This document shows, in pieces, positions 55,007-64,000 of a stretch of 64,000 nt of DNA. Position 1 is the first letter of the stretch. The number at the start of each line of letters is the position of its first letter. Both the position numbers and the translations under genes were made by a program. Under the pieces are notes generated by a model, which had not been told where the DNA came from, did not search any database, and saw nothing but the letters and a program-made list of their open reading frames with translations. The stretch is from Azolla caroliniana (taxonomy: Eukaryota; Polypodiophyta): assembly GCA_043228905.1 (NCBI GenBank), contig JBHGNT010000002.1, forward strand, positions 26,722,001 through 26,786,000, read 5' to 3'.

Positions 55007-56683
55007 CTAGATGTAGGCACAATTGTCGGGACGTTGTACGGTGGGTACGAACGGGTTGTCGCAATCGGTATAGATCCCTAGCAAAGCGGCTGTGTTGAGG
55101 AGGCTAATGACAGTGGCGGGCGGGAGTGTGGGCGTGCGTGAGAGGAGTAAGAGGTCGGTGATCGGCCCCCGGTCCTGGTCCGCATTGTTCGCATCGCATG
55201 TATAGGCGAGCAACACGGAATACTCCCCTATGCTCGAAGGGACAACCCCCTCCAATGCTATGATCTGCAAAGACTCCGCCAATGCTGTGGTCGATACGGT
55301 TGTTGAGGCATCGGTGGACGCGGACACGGACTCGGACTCGTTGTCCATGCTCTCCATCATCATCGTCGCCATCATGGCCTCCTTGGAGAGCCTCTCGACC
55401 TTGGCATGCCCCCTCCTCACCACCCTAGAGCTAGTGGTCTTGTTGGTTGCCGCGTGTAGATTCGTCCCCGTGCTTGTTATCATCGGTCGGCTCATCCGAT
55501 AGTCGGCCGCCATCATCTCAACTAATGGTCCTTCGATTGTGATCAACTGGCTTTGCAATGTTGTCGCCTACGTTGGGGGGCATATTCCAATAAACATCAT
55601 GCTAAGGTCAAGGGGTTGTGTTAAACTATGAATGATTCTCCAACACTAGGAAAGGAAAGGAAGGCTTTTGATTGAGCCCATTTCCCAATGGGAGCATGTA
55701 TACATAAATAAAATAACCTTTCATGTGAACACACTCAAAAGTCATATTGAAATGATAGAATGAGAGCACAAATATTGTATTACCTGCCCAATCACATCAT
55801 CTATTTCTTGATTGATCAACGACAACGCATCCCCTAGATAGTCACGTGCGTTCGAATTCTCGGTCGCCGGGATATGAGAAATAACTTGGTTGAGGACGCT
55901 ACTTGAGAATGTGAGGTTGTACACGAGTAGGGAGGCAAGCTCGGTAACATCGTTGGTCGCCACGCCGACACTCGCCCGCACGGCACGTAGGACCGGGTCT
56001 AGGGCTGCGGAGGCACCTGCACCTTGGTTGAGACTTGAGGCGATGATTCCGGTGGCAATGTTGATGGAGCGCGAGAGGCGTTCGATGTGGGAATTGATGC
56101 CGCCGACTGAGGCATTGAGAGTCGACACGACTTGGTTGAGTGTGGACGCATCGATTGGGTTGGAGGACGAGAGTTGTTGGGCTACGTCCGAGATGCGGAG
56201 GTTCGCCTCGTAGATCTTGCTTTGAGGGGAGATCATGGAGCACATGCGAGCTGCACTTGAGCACACGCTCGCGGACAACGACGCAATACGCGTCAATGCG
56301 GACAACGTTTGTTGGCCTTGAACCACTGGAACTCCCGATGTGAGTACATTGACGGTCACAATGTTTTCGGACGAGGCAGAGGTATCGAGGGTAAAGTTTG
56401 TGTGGGTGCATGCCATGCCTAGCTCGTTACGAAGTTTGTAGTGGGCAGTGGAGCCGATCTCGTAGTAAGAGCCCAAGAGAGTGTTGAGATCAAGACTAGA
56501 GGGGGTGGGGGGCGTGGGACATGTCTTCTTTGGCTCTAACGCTCGATTGCAAAAGTCAGTATTAAAAATGGAAGGTGTATCGCCTTTGCTAATTGTAATG
56601 AATGTAGGTTGAGCTACTAGAATCACCATTGCAAGCACATTTAGTATTGAAGGGACATAAGTATTAGCCATCACCCCCTCCAT
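55007..56683 (-). CDS. Secreted lipocalin-like protein with a large helical insertion, 2 exons, 486 residues
   Basis: Exons on the minus strand: 56683-55784 (300 codons) and 55567-55007 (186 codons and TAG); GT/AG intron, phase 0. The start is the ATG at 56683; a second in-frame ATG at 56671 is equally plausible. Residues 10-30 (PSILNVLAMVILVAQPTFIT) form a signal peptide, so secretion is expected. Residues 69-100 (LLGSYYEIGSTAHYKLRNEL then GMACTHTNF) resemble the first strand of a lipocalin barrel, where G-x-[WY]-Y-E is conserved. Residues 403-486 (EYSVLLAYTCDAN..., DLLLLSRTPTLPPATVISLL, ending DCDNPFVPTVQ and DNC) resemble the barrel's closing strands, the C-terminal helix and final Cys; SRTPTLP is typical of apolipoprotein-D-like lipocalins. 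Between them, residues about 120-400 are predicted helix rich in Ser, Ala, Asn and Val, without barrel strands. Lipocalins carry small hydrophobic ligands. The assignment rests on motif recognition only. Confidence 0.65.
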
Positions 56684-58955
56684 GTGCTCTAAAAACAATA
56701 AACTCTCAAGTTCTACACAACTCTTTAAAAGACTAATGTGCTTGGCACAAGACACAATCTCACTTTTATCTTTTCATAGTTTCCCACCCCCACCCTTTTA
56801 TACATCTCATTTGCTTCAATGAACTCTAGTTCTCTCACATACTTTATTATTATCCTTCCCTTTCCAAGCGTCTCATTTCCTTTAATCATTCATTCCTTCT
56901 TTAAAAAATTGCTAATCACACATCTCTCTCTCTCTCTCTCTCATGGGGGGACATTATATAAGCTTATACTATGAGCTCTATCATATCATTGTCCCTTAAT
57001 TCTTTATAACAAAATTTACCAACCCCTCTCGTCGTATATTTTTTGTGATCTTTTTTTGATGCTATCATCATCATCATTATACGGTCACTATCACCATCCT
57101 AGCTTACATTATGCTTGAGCTTTACATGATTGTGTTGCTCTCAGAAAATAGCAACATGAAACACCTAAATTAGATCACATTATGTTTGAGCTTCATATAA
57201 TTGGCCACTCTTCATTATCATGAGAACTCAATTTTTTTTTTGGTTCAATACTTTACTTGGAAGTACCCTAGAATTAAAAAAACAAAACTTGTAGTATAAT
57301 ATTTTAAACAATGCACACTATTTGTTTTGATATTCTTTCTTTCTAAGTCACATCCCACATTTTAAGTAGTCGGAAAACAAAAATGATTTGGATTTTGGAT
57401 TTCTGCAAATTATGGGGCCCATTATTTAAAATGTCACACTTCTTTTATAACTAATGGAAGGAGTTTTTTTTGGAAAAAATAAAATAAAAATAAAATAATA
57501 AAATAAAATAAAATGTCACACTTCTTTGTTTTTCATGATAAAATAAGCATCATAATTTTAATCATCTTGAGATTCATACATTGAGCATTACAAACATTAC
57601 ACTCAATGGATTGTGGAGGGCAATGTGTGCTTAAAAAAGATCATGAAACTTATAAGAAAGTTGGTGGGTAAGTAGGTGGAAATTCATATGAAACTAATGT
57701 TCAAGAGTAATGATAAGCAAAATGCAACTTAAGATAGTTTTTTCATTACGAGAGAGTAATGTTTTTACAAACCAAAAAGCCATTTTCACACCTATATAAG
57801 TAAAAACTCAATATAGCACAACTTCAAAGTACCACGAGACACTTCATTTCTATATCTTTAATCGTGCAACTTCATAATATACTTGAAAAATCATCGACAC
57901 AATGTTTATAAGAACACACACATTTACTTTCATTTTATAGTAAGATAATCTTATAACAATGTGTGTGTGTGTGGATGTAAAGAGCACAACTGAAGTGTAA
58001 ATACATACTAAGAGCTACGATGTTTATGTGGTAGCATTAGTCATAATTGGGCACTCACCCAGTACTTGCACAATGCAATTGTACTTTCTCATGTTTCTTG
58101 TTGACAATTAAATGAAAATTACTTCCAATTTCTTTTTTGACAAACTCCATCACAAAATTAATGTCTTTATTATGAATGGTGCTTTTGGCATTGCCAAATC
58201 ACTAACAACACGTACATCACAAAATTGGCAACCATTGAGAATCACATAATGATTTTTTTGGCATTGCCATATGCCATGCTAGCAACCTCATGGACGTCGC
58301 ATAATTGGCAACCACATGGGTGCCACATAATTATATTGTAACCAATTTTAGGATAACATTTAAGTAAACTTGAAACACCACACACACAACTTCAAGAAAT
58401 AATATGATCTTGTTTGGCCCCCTAGATGCGTTTGATAAAGCAATGGAGCTTGCCAACCCTTGTTCAAACTTGCTTAATACCATTGTTATTCTCATACTCT
58501 TTCATTTGAATTCTTTTTAATCAATATTTTCCAAACTAGTTACATATTCTTGTGGTGTCGTCAAGGCTAAACTAATGAGTAAAACCTGTTTGAACCCCAT
58601 CCAAGTAGTCTGTAGTCTTCAATTCTACTATTTGAGCATGTAATCCGTTTGACATAAAAATGTTTGAAGTTGGCAATTTGTTTTTCTTCCTAAACACCAT
58701 TCTACTGCATTTCCTTCGATAAGATTCAAGGAACGTACATAAGTTCCTCCCATTGAATTGCCGAGTTGTTTATACAATTCTATCAATCACCTTTACTAGA
58801 CCAACCACATCTCTTATATAGCTAATTTGTCCCATAACCATCGTCATCTTGCAATTTCATCAGTATAATCACATGACGACTACATCACATGCTTGTGAAC
58901 AAGTGCCATGCCTTTATTTGCATGGAAAGGAGGGGTTAGAGAATACAATACGAAG
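56684..58955. other. Gene-free AT-rich stretch upstream of the lipocalin-like gene
   Basis: The promoter of the minus-strand gene should lie at about 56690-57000: CTATGAAAAGATAAAAG and a TATAAAAGGGTGGG motif (minus strand, near 56805-56785) sit 100-120 bases upstream of the ATG, a good TATA-box position. A TC microsatellite occurs at 56922-56942 and AAAATA repeats near 57478-57512. Nothing else recognised. Confidence 0.45.
56790..56805 (-). promoter_or_regulatory. Candidate TATA box of the lipocalin-like gene
   Basis: On the minus strand GATGTATAAAAGGGTGG, about 110 bases upstream of the start codon. Confidence 0.5.
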
Positions 58956-58959
58956 GTAA

Positions 58960-59025
58960 GATGGTATAACACAATGGAAAGAACTAGGATCATGAAAAAA
59001 GAGTTTGAAGGTTTGAATCTTGGAT
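58960..59025 (+). repeat. tRNA-like (SINE candidate)
   Basis: TGGTATAACACAATGG (58962-58977) resembles a polymerase III A box and GGTTTGAATCTT (59010-59021) a B box, with the usual spacing of about 33 bases between them. It does not fold into a convincing complete tRNA, so a tRNA-derived SINE head is the likeliest reading. No poly(A) tail or flanking duplication is clear. Confidence 0.4.
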
Positions 59026-60020
59026 AAATATAAAATTTATATTTGATTTATAAGTGGAGTATTTCAAAAATTTGCTCCTCATTTATTTGCAAGTGTTTAG
59101 GTCCTAGTGTTAACCCTAATTTGATATTTTCCATTCTCGGCTTTCGTCATTATCATAAATTGATGTGTAGCATTGCATACTCTCCTTCATGTGTAGACTT
59201 TTGGTTGGAGAATCCTTCAAAAGATTTAAAGGTTATTCTTAGTATATCTTGGCTTGTGTGATATGCCTATCTTCAATGTTTATAACAAGAGAAACTATGG
59301 TGAAGTAGTGGAAATGAAGAGGATCACGACTTGTGTTACCCGACCCCTATCTTTCTTCCACTTTAGCCAATGTTAAGGTTGATATTGACTTTTCACATCC
59401 AAGATGAGTTGTTGAATACTTACTTTACTTTTAGTGAGTAGGTATATAGAAATCAAGAAGAAACTAAAATTGGTTTTGATTATGATCCCTCAAAGTTGAA
59501 CAAACAATAAGCTATCAATGTGATTACCCCCGAAAGACAAATAATATGAAATGTTCCTAGAAAGGCAATTGCAAGAGTATGGCCAAAAGCCAGTCGAGGC
59601 CATAGCCAACTTGAACTTTAGTAAAGGAGTATGAAGAAGTTCATCACAAGTCTAATGGTGAAGATGTTCGATGTTGCACAAACATATAGTCAAGCTCCTA
59701 TTGTGAGGACACATGGAATGAAGAAACCCTTGCAAAAGCCGAATGATAAACTATCATGTTGAAACAAACCAAGAAAAGAATCTAGTTACCAATGCATAAC
59801 GTAAGTAGTTCTTTGGATAACATAAAGGGCAATACTCTACGAGCAAAGTCGCAATGATTGGAGGTGATTACCTGCATGTACGTATTTCATGTACAACCGT
59901 AGGGCGTTTTTTAATACTAATGTAATATTTTTGTCGAAAATGAAATAAAATCTAGTTATGTAGTTTGCGCACAATGTCTTCATGGTGCAATGATATGTGT
60001 ACATGACGAAGGTAGTTGAA
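59026..60020. other. Gene-free stretch
   Basis: No supported gene. The right end runs into a copia reverse-transcriptase relic and might be decayed copia sequence as well. Confidence 0.35.
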
Positions 60021-60029
60021 GTCCCAAGC

Positions 60030-60250
60030 CTGAAAGCTTCGTAGAGTTGCACAAGATCATGATTAACAAGGAGATGTGGGTTCTATATGAAAATGAAACA
60101 TTGGACCTAGTTTTCAATTTGCTACACAAGAAGGCCATCAAATGCAAATGGTTGTACAAGATAAATTAGAACTCTCATGACAGTATCATTAGGTACAATT
60201 ATTGCCTATTGGCGAAAGGATATGCCCAAACACATGACATGGAAAACTTG
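60030..60250 (+). pseudogene. Copia reverse-transcriptase relic (N-terminal part)
   Basis: One plus-strand frame reads NKEMWVLYENETLDLV, then KKAIKCKWLYKIN, a TAG at 60167-60169, and HDSIIRYNYCLLAKGYAQTH. This matches the start of plant copia reverse transcriptase (W...M..E...L..N.TW.LV...KK.IGCKWV.KIK...DGS..R.KARLVAKGY.Q). The catalytic region does not follow. Confidence 0.65.
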
Positions 60251-61164
60251 CAAATACTCCCCACACAATCACGCTTGACGGCCAAATCTAACCAATGAGA
60301 CCAAAGTGAAACATTTCCACATATTATGTCTCCAATTGATTAATAATTCTTCATATTCAAGAATTTTATTAATAAATGTTGGGATTGAGAGTGCATATTT
60401 TAATTGCAAGAGAAAAGTGTAAAAGGATTGGCATGGGTTGAACATGTGAGGAATCAAACTCGAATATGGTCAAAGGTGAAGCTATATCGTAGATTTTGAT
60501 ACTTGGACACATAAACATTTTTAGGGAAAAATATGCATAGTCGATGACTCTTCTCCCTTGTTCTCGGATCCCCGTCTCACATAAAAGAGAATGATCATTA
60601 AGTGTTTTTTTCTAATTAACGAAGAAGGCGATTTTATATTTTGGTGCAACATATATAACATAATGTGTCAATGATGAGCCTTCATAAATCCTAATCCATG
60701 ATATATTGGCAATGCAAAAGAGCATTGTTCATGGATGAATCTATTGAGGCATCATGAGGCAAGTGTATTGCGTCCCCTCTTCCAAACAATTTCTTGATAT
60801 CTTACACCCATTTAGTATCATGCAATGAGTATCAAGTCATGTGAAACGTTGAAAAATCATGGGGTTCTAAACAAAGAGAAGTGGGAGGTGTGGAGACCAT
60901 TCATATGCATTTTCGTTTGTAGATCGTTGAGATGATTCACGAAGTAACACATTTGATCTGATTCCTCTCTCATATACCTAAGTGAGGAGTTTTTTCGAAA
61001 ATAAATTAAGCCTTTCTCCTTTTTAAGTAGTCATCAACATATACTTAGACAATCTTTGCCAATAGGTCAACTTATTGTGTTAGTTTGATTCTAGACATGC
61101 TAGGATCAACATCTACACACTTTACGACAATCTTGCAAATGAGCACTTTTGGCTCAATGACATG

Positions 61165-61228
61165 TAGAATTTGAACTTATGAACCCCAGTCATTAAGAGG
61201 ACAATCTAACCAACTAAACTAGGATACT
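61165..61228 (-). repeat. tRNA-like (SINE candidate)
   Basis: On the minus strand TAGTTTAGTTGG (61221-61210) is a good polymerase III A box and AAGTTCAAATTC (61179-61168) a B box, about 30 bases apart, with a tRNA-like GTCCTCTTAATGAC between. It is not a functional tRNA by eye: the acceptor arms do not pair. A SINE head or tRNA pseudogene is likely. Confidence 0.45.
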
Positions 61229-63175
61229 AGAAAACAGTTTTTGCAACAAGAAACACCCCACATGTCAAATGCAACATGACACTATGAAGTCAATTTTTTT
61301 CTTTTCTGTGCTAATTGAGTTATTTTAATTGCTTCTCATGCAATTCTAGGAAGTCGATATGTATATTCTTTAAACTTAAGCATGTACTCCACCATACCCA
61401 AATTCATATAATCACAACGGGAAGGGATTGATCTTAAGTAATCGGAACATGAACTTCATAAAAAAAAGGATTTTGGAAAATGTTGATGCTTATTCCAAGT
61501 GGACATAGAGATGCCAACGCCCCATGTGTTAACTCTCTAGAGGAGATTAGTGTTATTAAATTGCTGGTACAAGTATTTTTTGAGAATGAAACATTTTTGG
61601 ATTTGGTAACAAGGTGATGAGTTTAAATTCTCTTTGTCAACACTTTGGGTTCTATATCCGTTTTTTTCCAGATCCAAGACTTGGGGATATAGAGTTTATA
61701 AACTTGACAAAAAGAATGATTATTTCATTCATTTATTTTGTTTTTATGGTCACTATAAGTGTCTTGAGGCAGACGATAGTTCTTTCTCCATATCCTTTAT
61801 CATGACGGAGAAAGAAATTGTGTATAGAATTTGTTATATCCATCAAAATATCATGCGATTTTATTAGTCAAGCCGTTCAAGCTAATATTTGATGCAAATT
61901 ACGAGGATGCAAGAACATATTGTAAATAAATATAAATGCGTGTACTTATTCCTTCTTTACTATAGTCGATAAATCATTTACATAGTCTACCAAATGTTGG
62001 TATTGTTAAAAGTTCATTATTAGATTGAATAGGCACCTTTATCATTGACAATGTGCCATATAAAGGCACAATGTCTATTAGTTGTGCTAGTTATGGTTTC
62101 TACGATGTGGTAGCCACCTTATTGGAATAGAAAGGTAAATTGTAATGGGACAATGCACTTGTCACTTGACATTAGTTTTTCATGGTCCTCGCCTGTAGCA
62201 TATTTAAGTTGACATTGTCATGAAGATTGAGAGCTGTAATTACTTATGATGTGCTCATTAGAGAGTCGATCAACGATCAACAGGAACCCATATTTCAAAA
62301 CATAGGACATACAAAACATTTGTTGTCAACATTGAAAGATGTGTCTTAACATTAAATGCTTGTGTCACAATAAAGAACTTGTACTCGTGCAAAAAGGAGT
62401 TTGACTATCTACGATTATGAGTTGGGCTTTAATATAAGTTTCCAAAAAACAATCATATGAAAAGTTTGATAAGAGAAACTACTAAGCATATATTCAATAA
62501 AAGCTACTACGCAAATGTTTGTTGTATTTGTCATTTTGCAAACATTCGACTAGCTTTAAGAATGATAAATCATATAGTTAATTGCCATAATGGAACCAAT
62601 TAGATCTATAATATGATTTGCCAACCTAACCTAATACATAACTTGTTGTCTCATAGACCCATGGTCATGCATGTATTGGAAATGTGAATGCCTATTACAA
62701 ATTTCTACCTGGCACTAAGCTTGCTTGATGAGGCAAATTTCGTAAGATTTCTTGTTGTGTTTTATGGCTTGCATTTTTGCAACCGTTTTAAAGCTCGCCT
62801 TTCTTGGTTCCTCCATATTAAATACGTCTTCAAGTTTCACGAGCACTTTTTTGTTCTGCTTCAAGGAGGCAAAATCCTAAAACTTGACCTTGGGGTAACC
62901 GAATGAAAAAATAGCATAAGTCAACATGTGTTGTTAAAGGAATAACAAGCCCCTTAGGCCTAATTCAGTGAAGAAAATTTCTCCTTAAGAATAATGCAGA
63001 AGCGCATGAATGAATGTGTGTTTTTCGAAGTTTTTTTTTTTCCAAAAATGTTTTTCGAAGTTTTTGGAATTGGAAAACAAGAAAATGCGCACATTTTACA
63101 GCAATTGGAAAACAAGAAAACCAAATTCATTTGTACACAGAGAGTTTTGCACAATCCACTTGAAATATGTGGAAA
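61229..63175. other. Gene-free AT-rich stretch
   Basis: No supported gene or element. Confidence 0.4.
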
Positions 63176-63400
63176 CGAGAACTACGAAAGCAACTCCAAC
63201 AAGGTATGGAGTGGACCTACGACGCTACCTTGCCAAGGTGTAGAATGGATGTTCTTTTTTTGCTAGAAAATTACGAAAGCAACTCCACCAAGGTATGGAA
63301 TGGATCTACGAAGTGACCTTGCCAAGGTGCAGAATGGACGGGTTTTTTCTTTCCCTTTCGGAAAACTACAAAAGTATGCCATCGAGGTGTAGAATGTAAT
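63176..63400. repeat. Tandem repeat, about 89 bp, 2.5 copies
   Basis: ACGAAAGCAACTCCA-CAAGG starts near 63184 and 63273, each followed by TGCCAAGGTG-AGAATGGA; a shorter degenerate copy follows near 63363-63400. Confidence 0.75.
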
Positions 63401-64000
63401 AATGAGGGGTTTGGAAAGACTACGAAGCTACGATTTGCCGTGGCAACAAATGTGAAAGGTTTCAGAAGGCGATGAAATTTACCCCCGCAAGGTGGTATAC
63501 AAGTTTTATGTACGGGTCAGGCGAAGAAGGGGGGGGGGGGGGGGGCAGTGGTTTTGTTTGAGGGTATGCTTGTAAATATAGAAAACCCAATGGGGGAATT
63601 TCACAAGTGTGAAGAACCAAACATAAATTCATCATCATACAAATAAGGGAAAGAAAAGGTAATGATTTTGAAGTGATTGATGGTTGGATTCAAAATATAG
63701 TTATGCAACCCCAACAAAAAAACTGATGGAAAAATAATATACACACAAATTTGTTTTTTTGCATATGTTATCTGTTGTTGTATGCATAATGATAAGAAGT
63801 AGAAGAAGCAGAAAGCTGAGCAGTTTGAAATGATTCAGTTATATGTATTGAATGCTCTGTTTTTTTGGGGGAAAACACAATCCCTTTGCATACATATGAA
63901 GAAAAAAAGCTCTCTGTTTTTCCTCATCTGTCCATCAAAAACCTGCATTATATCTTGCAAGTATGATCATCAAATCTTTGTAATGAAAAGAGCCCATTTA
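63401..64000. other. Gene-free right end
   Basis: Contains a G15 run at about 63530-63545. No gene recognised. Confidence 0.4.

Overview
The window is nuclear DNA from a land plant. Two intron-containing genes and a third, two-exon gene sit in a background of nested and decayed retrotransposons. All exons were placed by hand from GT/AG borders and reading phase. The species cannot be read off directly. A broken pentatricopeptide-repeat (PPR) relic (6590-7060) carries phrases such as LKACGSI and NTLIDMYAK, which I associate with the large PPR families of ferns and other seed-free plants, so a fern is a reasonable but unproven guess.

Left part (1-20.6 kb), transposon scrapyard. A minus-strand LINE (about 790-4260) is split by an LTR-type insertion (1566-3362). 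That insertion is itself split by a copia-like solo LTR (2070-2991) carrying a 54-bp minisatellite. A related solo LTR with a perfect target duplication is at 5135-5493. After the PPR relic comes a stack of nested elements from 7.1 to 18.2 kb: a GC-rich tandem-repeat internal region and its 3' LTR (7085-9332), a minus-strand Ty3/gypsy pol fragment (9333-11205) split by another solo LTR (9385-10028), the 5' LTR, primer site and gag of a plus-strand element (11206-12664), a copia gag, primer site and LTR (12665-13599, minus), and an Athila/Tat-like protease, gag, primer site and LTR (13600-18240, minus). A second minus-strand LINE follows (18241-20640).

Middle (21.8-28 kb): one minus-strand gene with 14 coding exons, predicted 680 residues, strongly coiled-coil; I do not recognise the family. 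From 33812 to 39057 lies a complete-looking chromodomain Ty3/gypsy element with two LTRs, 5-bp target duplications, an initiator-Met primer site and a polypurine tract. Its gag-pol is broken by two in-frame stops, a 1-base insertion and apparent internal deletions. A degenerate minisatellite (about 41320-43060) hosts a solo LTR (41659-42111) of the same copia family as the LTR at 13219-13599.

Right part: eIF3a (translation initiation factor 3 subunit a) on the plus strand, 13 coding exons, 44575-51068, 994 residues. A two-exon minus-strand gene (55007-56683) encodes a secreted lipocalin-like protein of 486 residues whose barrel halves appear separated by a helical, low-complexity insertion of roughly 280 residues; this is the most unusual protein in the window. 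The rest, to 64 kb, is AT-rich with a copia reverse-transcriptase relic and two possible tRNA-derived SINEs. The genes are functionally unrelated to one another.
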